From NCBI GenBank assembly GCA_032622095.1, contig CP136069.1, forward strand, positions 81,862,958-81,926,957: a stretch of DNA of 64,000 bases, read 5' to 3'. Both the position numbers and the translations under genes were made by a program. The first letter of the stretch is position 1. Each line of letters begins with the position of its first letter. This stretch comes from Siphonodentalium dalli. Its lineage: Eukaryota > Mollusca > Scaphopoda > Gadilida > Siphonodentaliidae. Shown piece after piece: positions 10,583 through 21,706 of this stretch. A model generated the notes under the pieces. That model was given only the letters and a program-made list of their open reading frames with translations, had not been told where the DNA came from and did no database searches.

Positions 10583-13500
10583 TAGTCCGGGAGCTAATAG
10601 GGGTACCCTTGCACCCCCCCTGGGACTTAACTTCACCCCACTCATTTTGTTCCTTATTATGTCCTTCAACTTTTAAGCAATGTTAACAAGAAAAAAAAGT
10701 GGCCGTGTAGACTCCTGACAAGATGGCGTCCATCATGGCCACCGTTTTTTCAGCCCAGACCCTAAGTCAGTTTTATGCAAATTATAGCGGGAAAATCTTG
10801 TAAAATGTATACAAATGTATATATTTTCGTGAAGCTGAGACATAATGACACATTTTTGAGCCAAAATTGAAACTCACCATCCAAGATGGCCGCCAAAATG
10901 GCCACCGGAAGTTGAAAATATAACATTTTTTCACAAATATCATCTAGATCAATTCATGCTGTTTGGAACTGGTTGAGTAATGCAACTTTATTTTGTGTTT
11001 TGTATATTAAGTGATCATTGTAGCAACGAAATGTGCAATTATTGGGATCCTAACCCCTTCCGATCCTTCAAAAATTCGATTTTACAGAATGCGGTATAAA
11101 ATTTCACAAAAAATCACAATTGGGATTCTAGTCATATTTCAACAAGAAATGAACATAACTTTGTAATGTAAGTGAGGCATATCATTAACTATTAATGTTC
11201 CAAATCACTGGGACCAAAATTCTTACTTTGGCTCAAAATGGCTGCCAATATGGCCGCCAAAATATGGAAAATGGTAAATATTACACCAGCGTGTCCTGCA
11301 ATCGCTTACAAGTTGTGGTTGATGTATACAATTGGCTAATCTGTATTCTATACATTGCATACTAACATGTCTAATGCACCATGGATCATTTTTACTATTG
11401 TCACCACTGACATCACCAGAAATATGGGATTTTTCTCTCACAAACTTGACAAAAATATTGGCAAAAATTCACTTTTCAGGGTTCGACCATTTGTTCAAGT
11501 AAACTGCAACTATCTTTGGTATCAAAGGTGTTTATTGTTTTGGTCTATCTTAAGTGTGTCACACTGTGATGTTTAAAGACTGAAATGCTCAAGATGGCTT
11601 CCAAAATGGCAACCAAATTTGTAAAAAGTTAAAAGTTAACATATCCCGAACATTATTCTCTGCGTTATCCGAAAAAGATAGCAAATTGTGACTCACTTGG
11701 TTATTTTCGTATTAGTTAATTAACTGACAAATACGTTCTATTATATTTGTTCCAGTTCCGTATGGGGCATGACAAATTCATTATACAGTTGCAGTATGGA
11801 ATTTTGCGGAGAACCTGTTTTGTGATTCTGGCCATATTATTGAAAGGAAATGAGCAGAACTTTGAGACGGAACTGAGATTAATATGTTTACCTGGATTGA
11901 CTCTATGGTCATGTGTATGGCGAATAGGTATACATGTAACGGCTGTATGGTCCATGGTGAGGTAAATATGTATACAATGAGTGACTGTATGATCGTGAAT
12001 GTAGTGAATATGTATGCATAGAGTGACTTTTTGTCATGCGTCGGGTGTAGGTGTATACCTGGTGTTCATGCATGGTGACTCGTGGCTGTATCGTCATTTG
12101 TGGTATGTACGGGTATAACCAAGTATGGCTGCATGATCAGGTGTACGTGTATAAAGTGGGTTACTATGTTGTCATTTGTGTGGTGTTTATGTACATATGG
12201 AGTGACTTGGGTAATGGGTGGGTTATATCTTGGTGGTAATGGGTGGGTTGTATCTTGGGTGGCTATCACTTTCTACAATAACTCAAGGGTATGTTAATCA
12301 ATAAAGAGGTCATGTCAGAGAGTTCTCCATCTTGATGATGTTTATGTAGATGGGGGGTGTTAAGCGTGGAAAGCGATAGCCACCCATTAGCACACAGTCA
12401 TTACATATATACATAAACACAACATACATAACAATATAGTGACCCACTGTATACATGTACACCTGGTCCATGACCACGGATGACCATAGAGCCATGCGTC
12501 ACAATGCAGGCACACCGGGTATACTCCTAAACATGACCCATAACCATATAGTCACTCCCTGTATACCCATTCATCTCACCATTGACCATAAGGTCACCCC
12601 CTGTATACCTATTCTCCAAACGCATGGTCAAATAGACAATCAATATCTACATCAACACCACAACAATGGCCATAAAGTCATTCAGGTATACATAAGCACC
12701 TCACCAATGGCCATATATCCACTCGCTTCATACTCATACCCTCACCCATGTCACCTGGTATACTCCTTCATCTGACCTATGGCCATATAGTCACCCCGTG
12801 TGTACCTATTCAAAACATTCATACATGATCATGGTCAATCCTTGTATACATATTCGCCTCAACATTGGCCATGTCACTCCTTGTATCCCTACTTGTCACA
12901 CCATAGCCGAATAGCCACTCAAGATATACCAATACACCCCATCCATGTCACTATAGTCACTCCATGTATGCATGTGCACCTCATCCATGGCCATATAGCC
13001 ACTCGCTATATACACATATCCCTCGCCCATGACAATAAAGCAACACGTGTTATACTGGTATAACCTACACATGACCATACCGCCACGAGTCACCAAACAG
13101 GAGCACCAGGTATACTCATACGCCTGACACATGACCGTTTAGTCACCCCCTGTATAGATGTTCATTACATTTGTGACCATACAGTCACTACTGTCTTGTA
13201 TACCTACATGTTCTCATCTCACTATTAACCATACAGTCACTACTTGTATACCTATTTGACACACATAGTCATATAACCACTCGATATACATATGCAGCTC
13301 ACCCTAGACTAAAGATTTACTCCAGGTATACATGTAAACCTCACTAATGGCCATTCAGCCCTTCCAGATATACAAAAAAACCGCACACACGACCACTCAA
13401 ACACTCCATACTTGCATATACACCTCACACATGACAATTCAGCAATTCACTGCATAATCATACACGCCATCCATGATAATACAGCTAAGCCTTATACACC

Positions 13501-15441
13501 CACAAATGATAATACATCCACGAGATATATAAATATACATCCCACCATTACCACACGGACACTCCCTATATAACCACACCCTCGATAATGTCCACCCAGC
13601 TTACTCCAGGTATTCATATTCAATCATGACCGTACAGTTATTCCATGTATACCTGTACACATTACCCGTAACCATAAAATCACTCCCTATTTATCCACAC
13701 ACCCCATCCATGATCACACAAACAACACATGCACATACTTCCCAGGACCTTACAGTCACTCCATATATACATAATCAACACATAGATGACCATGTAGCTA
13801 TATCCATACACCACACCAATGACCATACAGGTACACCGGTTGCACCCGTACTGAATATACACAATCATACACCATAGAGTCACTCCATGCATACCGATTG
13901 ACCTCACACCTGACCATGACCTCTCCCTGTATACCTAGATGCATCTTACCATGGACAACCCACTAATAACCATATAGTCACTCAGTGTATACCTACTCAC
14001 ATCAGTCATGGCATACAATAACGCCCTGTATACCTATTCACCTCACATATGATCATAGAGTAACTCCCTGGCTATGATCTTGGCATCCACACTGTATCAT
14101 GTTGACATTTTTTTATCATAATGGACCAGAATAGCCAAAGATTATGATCCATCTCAGTTCTGTATCAAAGTTCTGCCCATTTCCTTTCAATAAATGTGGC
14201 CAAAATTACAAAAGAGTTTCTCAGCAAAATTGCATACTTTAAAATGAATTTGTCATGCTCCAAAAGGAACTGAGACAACCAGAATAGAACATGTAGTTCT
14301 CAGTTAATTAAATAACATGTATAATAACCAAGTGAGTCACAATATGCTACCTTTTCGGATAATGCAGAGAATGTTCGGGATATATGTAAAAATTTACAAA
14401 TCTACAAATTTGGTTGCCATTTTGGAAACCATCTTGAGCAATTCAGTCTATAAACACTGTAGTGTGATACATTTAAAATAGACCAAAACAATAAACACCT
14501 TTCAATCCAAAGATAGTTATATTTTACCTGAAAAAATGGTCCAAACCTGAAAAGTTAATTTTTGCCAATATTTATGTCAAGTTTTTGAGAGAAAAGTCCA
14601 ATATTTTTGACGATGTCAGGGGTGACAATAGTAACAATTAACCATGGTGCATCAGACATGTTAGTATTCAATGTATAGAATGCAGAATAGCCAATTGTAT
14701 ACATCAATCACAACTTGTAAGCGATTGCAGGACACGCTGGTGTAATATTTACCATATTCCATATTTTGGCGGCCATATTGGCAGCCATTTTGAACCAAAG
14801 TAAGAATTTTGGTTCCAGTGATTTGGAATATTAATAGTTAATGATATGCCTCACTTACATTACAAAGTTCTGTTCATTTCTTGTTGAAATATGACTAGAA
14901 TCCCAATTGTGATTTTTTGTGAAATTTTATACCGCATTCTGTAAATTAGAATTTTTGAGGGATCGGAAGGGGTTAGGACTCCAATAATTGCATATTTCGT
15001 TGCCCCAATGATCACTTAATATAAAAAACACAAAATAAAGTTGCATTACTCAACCAGTTCCAAACAGCATGAATTGATCTAGAAGACATTTGTGAAAAAA
15101 TGTTATATTTTCAACTTCCGGTGGCCATTTTGGCGGCCATCTTGGATGGTGAGTTTAAATTTTGGCTCAAAAATGTGTCATTATGTCTCAGCTTCACGAA
15201 AATATATACATTTGTATACATTTTACAAGATTTTCCCGCTATAATTTGCATAAACTGACTTAGGGTCTGGGCTGAAAAACGGCGGCCATGATGGACGCCA
15301 TTTTGTCTGGAGTCTACACGGCCACTTTTTTTTCTTGTTAACATTGCTTAAAAGTTGAAGGACATAATAAGGAACAAAATGAGTGGGGTGAAGTTAAGTC
15401 CCAGGGGGGGTGCAAGGGTACCCCTATTAGCTCCCGGACTA
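10583..15441. mobile_element. 4.86-kb palindromic DNA element, 3-bp TTA TSD (PIF/Harbinger-like?)
   Basis: Left end TAGTCCGGGAGCTAATAGGG; right end is its complement, flanked by TTA at 10580-10582 and 15442-15444. The inverted arms run about 10583-12265 and about 12375-15441, with the axis near 12320. The outer 1.3 kb of each arm is closely matched ('aagatggc(c/t)gccaaaatggc' motifs recur). The inner part of each arm is a minisatellite, much longer on the right. No transposase ORF is visible. A 3-bp TWA duplication suggests PIF/Harbinger, but that is tentative. It fills most of the intron between exons D and E. Confidence 0.75.
11930..14080. repeat. Degenerate minisatellite core (about 40-45 bp units), head-to-head
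   Basis: Units read approximately 'ccatacagtcactccctgta, tacc, tattcacctcacacatga' on the + strand from about 12370 to 14080. The complementary orientation runs from about 11930 to 12265. Units are diverged in sequence and length. The inversion point lies at 12266-12373. Many short ORFs on both strands arise from the repeat and are not genes. Confidence 0.85.
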
Positions 15442-15491
15442 TTACAACTATTTCAAAGATCTTTATCATGGATATTATTGAGTTTATTTGT

Positions 15492-15602
15492 TTGCTCAGT
15501 GTTATCCCTTTCGTTACTAAATGGATTCTCCCATTTACTTATAAAATTGAATGGTCCATTATATCTGGAGGGATATTCAGGAAATATAAGCAAAACAATT
15601 AA
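15492..15602. repeat. Inverted copy of 10262-10385
   Basis: Sequence gctcagtgttatccctttcgtta...ccctttcgtt..gattctccca..gaatggtcca..ctggagggat is the reverse complement of the fragment left of the big palindrome. It extends the inverted symmetry beyond the element's ends. 15603-15850 shows nothing else recognisable. Confidence 0.7.
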
Positions 15603-15849
15603 AATTTATCGTATAAACGAGTCCATGTGCAGTCGTGAGCTTACTATATCTTGCCCACCAACTGTTATCCCCAGGTTTCACCTATGCATAGGAACAGTAT
15701 ATTTATTGACATAATATGTTTGTGGCAATTTTGTCAGGTGTTTCATATGCCATCAGTTGTTGGTTTTCCTGTTTTTAATTTAAAATAGGACTATGTACTG
15801 TATATAAATGAGGATATTGTCAGTAGTTATCCTTACTATGACCAAACCC

Positions 15850-16265
15850 GAGTTTAGTTAGTGTGCCTGTCATTTGCAGAATGAGGTCCCCAGAGGATGA
15901 ATTGAGTGAATCCAACATAGCGGACTAGCATCACTTAATTCACCCTCTGTGGACCTCATTCTGCTTAGGCCTCATCTTCAATGGAAAGTTTCTTTATTAT
16001 CAAATTTCTATAGAATTCTTCACAAAGATTCTAATTGGCAGACGACACATTACATAATCGAGGTTCCCAATGGGTGTACATCACAATAAGCACCATTTGG
16101 GAACTTCAATCTTAGTTTATGTCTCCCATAGCAGATGAGGCCATGCAGAATGAGGTCCCCAGAGGGTGAATTTGGTGACTAGCCCACTATGCGGGATAGC
16201 GTCACTAAATTCACCCTCTGGGGACCTCATTCTGCAAATGACAGGCACACTAAACTCAGGCTTGC
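15850..16265. mobile_element. GAATGAGGTC-palindrome MITE, complete
   Basis: The left tip (gagtttagttagtgtgcctgtca) and right tip (tgacaggcacactaaactcagg) are inverted and nearly identical. Hairpins are at about 15879-15967 and 16146-16237 with the family spacer between them. It ends about 85 bp before the exon E acceptor. Confidence 0.85.
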
Positions 16266-16350
16266 TTGAAAAGCTCTTTATATGCTGATTGTTGCATTCC
16301 GAACAGTTTCGTGAAGAAAAAACAGTTAAATATCTCTCATCATTTTTCAG

Positions 16351-16527
16351 GTATGGTGATTGGTTCCCTAGAAATTTTGGGGAGTCCAACTGGACTCTTT
16401 CGGAACATTGGTACTGGAGTGTCTGACCTGTTTCGTCTTCCTATCGCTGGTATAACTCAGGGACCAGGTGCCTTCATCATCAGCTTGAGTCGTGGTGTAT
16501 CCTCTCTTGTCAAGCATGTTTCAACAG
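16351..16527 (+). CDS. VPS13B: VPS13B exon E
   Basis: This 177-bp exon has acceptor atttttcag|GT, donor ACAG|gtatat and one-base phase at both ends. It encodes 59 residues: MVIGSLEILGSPTGLFRNIG.. then ..GPGAFIISLSRGVSSLVKH. This is the start of the VPS13/ATG2 C-terminal region, whose amphipathic helices bind lipid droplets and membranes in family members. The GSLEILGSP block is among the most conserved in VPS13B. A TA-flanked MITE fragment begins about 44 bp after the donor. Confidence 0.93.
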
Positions 16528-16571
16528 GTATATACATGTAATGTTAGAAAGTGTACTTTAACAGACACTTA

Positions 16572-16700
16572 AAGGCCCATTTAATTTTCGAGTCACTGAT
16601 TATTTTTTTTATATTGCCGTGATATATGGTTTTATTAACAATTAAAAACTATAATTCATCACCATTTGGTGTGTCTCTGTGTTTATTTGTCACGATTTTG
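16572..16700. mobile_element. Partial AAGGCCC-type MITE
   Basis: TA|AAGGCCCATTTAATTTTCGAG, followed by the 'gatatatggttttattaac' and 'ctataattcatcac' modules. It matches the left end of the complete copy at 30078-30543; the right end is not found. Confidence 0.7.
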
Positions 16701-18428
16701 GCACGTTTAGAAATACATATATATATATATACCATGTCCTGAGGCACATCTATAATTATGACACGAAAAATTTCAGGCCAATCGGTACAAGACAACCTTA
16801 GATATAATGTGTTTCCTAAAGGTTATTAAGGCATATTTTTACTGATATAATGTGTTACCTTCTGTAAAGATGAATGTTGATTCAGCGGTGTTCATCATAT
16901 ATTCCTGTCAAACTCTACACCATTTACCTGCTTTCTTAACCCCTTCACTGCTAAATGACGTTATGACATCTCATGCTGGACTGTTGACTTTAGTGCCATT
17001 TTCAAGTGGAAAAATATAACTGGAATATCACAAGAACCATAAAACTGACTCAGTTGAAAGGCTATTATCCTCCACAATCGTGGAAGATCATACACTGTTT
17101 GAAACATCGAGATACACTTATTCCGATGCACCAATCTCTGAGTTCCAGTTATGAATAATGGCCTACTGCTACTATACTAGTAGTGTGCTGAAGTAGGTCC
17201 GTAGGAACTACAAACCATATAACACACGACTTGCATTTTTATGTCCGCAATAGTTACGGACGTAATAGCGGCGAAGATGTTAATATTGTTATCAGCAGTG
17301 ACAATATTCTCCTGCATGTTATGTTTGTCACCCGTCATTTTTTACCTCAGACGACTTAAAGGGGCATATATGAGCAATAAAGAGTGTTCCTTATCATCTT
17401 AGAATACATGTAGGAATGTGTACACGTTGGTCACATGGCCAGGGGAATGTCATGGGATAGGCGCCTTTGACCTCAGATGACTTAATGGGCGACTGATAAA
17501 TTGCATGATTAATATATTAAAGAGCTTTTATTATCAACTCAGAAAATATATGGGAAATTTGGTGCACAGAGATAACATGACATGGGAAATGTCACTGGAT
17601 AGGTGCAGTTGTCCTCAAATGACTTAAAGAGGCATTAAAGAGCGTTCCTTTACTTTATTATCAGCTTAAAGTCTTCACACTATGTTCCTACATGTCATGT
17701 TTGTCACCTGTCATTATTGACAGGCAATCCCCTATATATGATAATAAAGCTCAATACCATCACTGTTCTAGATGGCAAAATATCATGTTATTATACCCCC
17801 CCCCCCCCCCCCCCCCCCCCACAAGGAAGTTGTGGGCGGAGGTATACTGGAATCAGCTTGTCTGTCCATCCATCCATCGTCCGTGGACACAAATTTGTCC
17901 GGAATTTTTATAATTTTCCGTGAAACTTGGCACAGACATCAACCACCATGGGAACCTGTGCATCTGCGATTATGAGGTCTGTCTGACTTTGTTTGGTGGA
18001 GTTATCCCCCTTTTTCTACTTAGAAATTTTTTTGCAACATGCATAATTTTGTCCCGAGCTTTTATTCCTAAATTTTTAGGTCAATGTTTTCGAAACTTGG
18101 CACATATATTTAGTACCATGGGAACCTGTGCACCTGCGATTATGACGTCTGTCTGACTTTTTTTGTGGAGTTATTCCCCTTTTTCGACTTAAAACATTTT
18201 TGCAATATGCATAATTTTGTCCGAGCTTATTTTTCAGTAAATAGGTTTAGGATTAGGGAGTTAGGGTTGTATACCTGCAATGGGAATCTGCTATTTTATT
18301 ATTTTTAATTTTTAACTACATGTTTAATGACATGTGAAACATCTTAGTGTTTTAAAAACACTGTGGGTATCCTTAGTCCCATTGGGACAGTCACACCTCT
18401 AGTTCTATTCAATTTTCTTTGATTTTAG
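16701..18428. other. Intron E-F: degenerate tandem repeats, poly-C, dispersed repeat
   Basis: About 17285-17690 holds a loosely repeated unit of about 140 bp ('gacttaaagg.gcat...aaagagcgttcctt'). A run of 25 C is at 17796-17820. About 17880-18235 has two copies of a unit of about 165 bp ('gaaacttggcacagacatca', 'accatgggaacctgtgc', 'ggagttatccccctttt'), a dispersed repeat style I associate with mollusc and other lophotrochozoan genomes. No coding exon is seen. Confidence 0.6.
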
Positions 18429-18599
18429 GCACAATAAAATCAATTTCCAATTTTGCATCAAGCGTGTCTAGGAATATGGATCACTTATCACTTGATACTC
18501 AGCACCAGAGGAGACAAGAGGAACACCGTAAAATTCGACCTGAGGGTGTGTCTGAGGGCTTCAAACAGGGTCTCACTGGTCTTGGAATAAGTCTGCTGG
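18429..18599 (+). CDS. VPS13B: VPS13B exon F
   Basis: This 171-bp exon has acceptor gattttag|GC, donor CTGG|gtaaga and one-base phase at both ends. It encodes 57 residues: GTIKSISNFASSVSRNMDHL, a charged linker rich in R, Q and E, then VSEGFKQGLTGLGISLLG. This pattern (S-S-SRNLDRLSLD-like helix, then a G-rich amphipathic segment) is typical of the VPS13 C-terminal region. Confidence 0.93.
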
Positions 18600-19522
18600 G
18601 TAAGAATTTATACATGCAGGTAATACCTTTTCAAACAGAGCACCCTTCGATACAGGCTCCATTTAACATTCGATATTCAATTTCATGTGAGGTCATTCAA
18701 ATGATTCAATTGGATTGAAATGAGAGTGAAGATAAATATTCGAACCCTCTGCAGCTTTCTCTAATATATGAACTAAATTTACCTTGAAACTTTCCATTAT
18801 GGTTATTGAATGGAAGGGCGATAACCATGCATTCATCATTTATTATGGCAAACATGTGGGTTAGTGCAAAAGCACCAATAATAAGTAGAATTCTCTTGTT
18901 TATTCTGTTATTAAATTACGTGGTTGATCCATTGTCTTCTTCTGTTCCTATAATAGTCACGGTGCAGATTGTGATGTAAATGAAATAGTCCGATTTCAGT
19001 GATCAATTAAATTTTTCTGTAATACCAGTTAAAATGTAACAGAATATGGCCATGATACTCATATGTCACATAATCATCTGCAAAAAAAAAACAAATGGTT
19101 TAATCAAATAATATCCCTGAACTTTCAATTACAATGATTCAAATCAAGGTTTGAGAAATTTTGCCACTTAGCGATTCGAGGTTCAATTCAATCCAAAATA
19201 ACCAATTCGCAATAGGTCACACCTAGATGAGAGCTACATTTATAATGATGTAACAATGATGGTGATATGATGATGATCATCATCATCATCATGCTGACAA
19301 TAATAATGATGCTGATGATGATGGTTGTGGTGGTGAGAGTATGATGATGATGGATGACGATGTTGATGATAAGGATGACCACACTGATGATGGTGATGAG
19401 GAAGATAATAACGTAATGATGATGACGATGATGAAATATGTCAACTCTAACACATGTTAACTCACGATTGAGTTCATTAAAGCATCAATCCTAATTATGT
19501 TCTGATTGAAACTTGACTCCAG
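18600..19522. other. Intron F-G with GAT/ATG microsatellite
   Basis: There is no coding sequence. An imperfect (GAT)n/(ATG)n microsatellite occupies about 19254-19435 and produces spurious low-complexity ORFs. Confidence 0.7.
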
Positions 19523-19702
19523 GTGCTGTGGCAGGCATTGCTGATCAGCCAATTCAGACCATTCTTGCCGCTCAAGAAGAATCGGGTGTCGGGACCTCTG
19601 GACAAGCCACTCGTATGGTGACTGGAGTCGGTAAAGGGTTAATCGGAATAATCACAAAACCTCTTGGTGGAGCTGCGGAGCTCGTTTCTCAGACTGGGCA
19701 AG
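19523..19702 (+). CDS. VPS13B: VPS13B exon G
   Basis: This 180-bp exon has acceptor gactccag|GT, donor CAAG|gtaagc and one-base phase at both ends. It encodes 60 residues with GAVAGIADQPIQTI.., ..GVGKGLIGIITKPLGGAAEL.. and VSQTGQG. The GVGKGL.G..TKP.GGA.ELVSQTG signature is shared by VPS13 and ATG2-like C-terminal domains. A MITE begins about 30 bp after the donor. Confidence 0.95.
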
Positions 19703-19732
19703 GTAAGCTTTCTGACCCCTTGGCTGCTATTC

Positions 19733-19855
19733 AGTAATGCCCTAAATAATTGACTCCTTAACCACAGCAGAATTATGGGTAATTTTAAGGATTTAGTCGA
19801 ATATATGGCTTGTTGCCTTTCATCAGAGAGCTTTCCGATGAATGGCAACAAGCCT
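19733..19855. mobile_element. CAGTAATGCC-type MITE, right end lost
   Basis: It starts CAGTAATGCCCTAAATAATT, runs through the gactccttaaccacag module and the palindrome centre (catcagagagctttccgatgaatgg), and is then broken by the next MITE. It begins close to the exon G donor. Confidence 0.75.
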
Positions 19856-19978
19856 TGAAATAGTGTGTCTGACATTTGCAGAATGAGGTCCCAGAGGGTG
19901 AATTTAGTGATGCTATCCCGCATGGTGTGCTTGTGTCACCAAATACACCCTCTGGGAACCTCATTCTGCTTACGCCTT
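19856..19978. mobile_element. Single hairpin of GAATGAGGTC MITE
   Basis: Left tip (aagccttgaaatagtgtgtc) and one hairpin (gaatgaggtcccagaggg ... ctctgggaacctcattctgc). The second half of the element is missing. It joins directly onto the previous MITE, suggesting insertion into it. The interval 19979-20325 shows nothing recognisable. Confidence 0.75.
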
Positions 19979-20325
19979 GATAAGTTTAATCCATGGCAGT
20001 GACCATCTTTGATGCTATAACTACCTTTATTGTGATTAAAATCTGCAAAAAAAAACAGTAAATAATTGTGCATCACTTGGAGTACGTCGTGTATGCCATC
20101 ACTTTTGGCAACAGCATCAACGCCAAGTATACGTAGTAGGCTTGTATTTCCTTTGTGTTATACAACAATATGTGTTCAATGAATGGGACCATGTTGAATA
20201 CGTGTCTCGCAGCAATGGGTATGGAATAAATATGTTATAAGCACCACATTAGTTTCCGAAATTGGTATTCAAGGATCAATACGTTCTCTGGGTAGCATAT
20301 CAGCGTGTCCAGGTATCAAATCCAA

Positions 20326-20757
20326 GTTTGCAAATAGTGTGTCTGTCATTTGCAAAATGAGTTCCACAGAGGGTGAATTTAGCGACACTATCCCGCACAG
20401 TGGGCTAACATCACCAAATTCACCCTCTGGGAACCTCAGTGTGCTTAGGCTTTGACTGCTATGAGAGACCTGGGGTCAGGTTGAAGTTCCCCAATTGAAG
20501 TTGGTGATGTTCACCCATTAGTCACTTCGATTAGGCATTTCATCTTCTGCTCATTATGGGGATGAAGAAACTTCCCAGAAGAGAAAAAGTAACTAAAACT
20601 ATGTTAATTTGAGACTATAGATACTTCCCAGAAGATGAGGCCTAAGCAGAATGAGGTCCCCAGAGGGTGAATTTGGTGATTCTAGCCTGCTGAACACTAA
20701 ATTCACCCTATGGGGACCTCATTCTACAAATGACAGACACCATATATCAAGGTTTGT
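20326..20757. mobile_element. GAATGAGGTC-palindrome MITE, complete
   Basis: Left tip AAGTTTGCAAATAGTGTGTC, hairpin at about 20352-20450, family spacer, second hairpin at about 20649-20732 with a shortened loop, and right tip AAATGACAGACACCAT. The rest of the intron (20758-21603) has no recognised content. Confidence 0.8.
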
Positions 20758-21603
20758 ATACATCCTTACTGAGTATGGAAGTAAAATGTCCCGCTGTCTC
20801 CCATATGTCCGTCCAGAGTACAGACCTACTTCAGTGCACTAGCAGTCAGCCATTATTCATAATGGAACTCAGAGATTGGTGTAACGGAACTGTTGTATCT
20901 GAAAGTTGTAAACAGTGTATGATGTTCCAAAATGGTGAGTAATAATATCCTTTCAACAGAGTCAGTTTTAGGGGTTTTTGTGATATTCCAGTTATATTAT
21001 TGCACTGTTATTTGTGCACTGAATATTAGCAGCATGTACGTTATTGTCAATACAGTCCTACCCGAAGGAATTATGATGCAGCACTGCTATTTTATGTTAA
21101 ATCGTAGGAAGTATCGAACAGTTTCCATGTACAATTTTTAGGCACGCGGTATAGGCGGGGTGGTCACTCGACTTTGCTGTCATTTCTGTAGCGAGACAGT
21201 AATCAAGAAATTTATGTTATCGAGAAATAACTTTAATGGCAAATTGTGTGGCAGCCAATTGTTTTACAGTATTCCATGATTAAGTTATAATTATTATTAA
21301 ATTATAAAGGATTAATTGATACAGAGGTACAGTGAGAATAATTAACTAAGTTATGTCTTACTGTAACTGAATCCCGCTCTGTCAAAGTCTGAACTTGAAA
21401 TTAGCTACGGCACAAGGAAATGCCATAGAAAAAGCCTTAGAAGCCAAAGCAGATTTTCTAAAACAATACCATAGAAGAAGAAAATTTAATTTCAAAGGCT
21501 GAAGATTTGTTATTTTATCCTTGGATAAACTTAAGAATTCTGAGTGATCAGTATTTGATGAATTGAGTTATGAGATGTAAATTATTATTATGACAACTTG
21601 CAG

Positions 21604-21706
21604 GGTTGTTGCACAGTACTGGACTTATTGAGAGGCCTAATATCCGAAAGCAGCCACAGAGTTATCCTCCAGCATCTTACTATAACAGCTGCTGTAAATA
21701 CTATCT
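21604..21706 (+). CDS. VPS13B: VPS13B exon H
   Basis: This 103-bp exon has acceptor cttgcag|GG, donor ATCT|gtaagt, and enters with one base carried over and leaves two. It encodes GLLHSTGLIERPNIRKQPQS followed by YPPASYYNSCCKYYL. In VPS13B this G-L-L-x-G-x-G-L...R..P segment links the ATG2-like region to the C-terminal PH-like domain. It continues directly into the KMFQSL motif of exon I. Confidence 0.92.

Noticed and set aside
11909-13907. Many short His/Tyr/Thr-rich ORFs on both strands
   Set aside because: These are translations of the minisatellite core of the palindromic element.
12370-14080. Possible CRISPR-like array
   Set aside because: Units are tandem and diverged with no distinct repeat/spacer alternation, and the DNA is eukaryotic.
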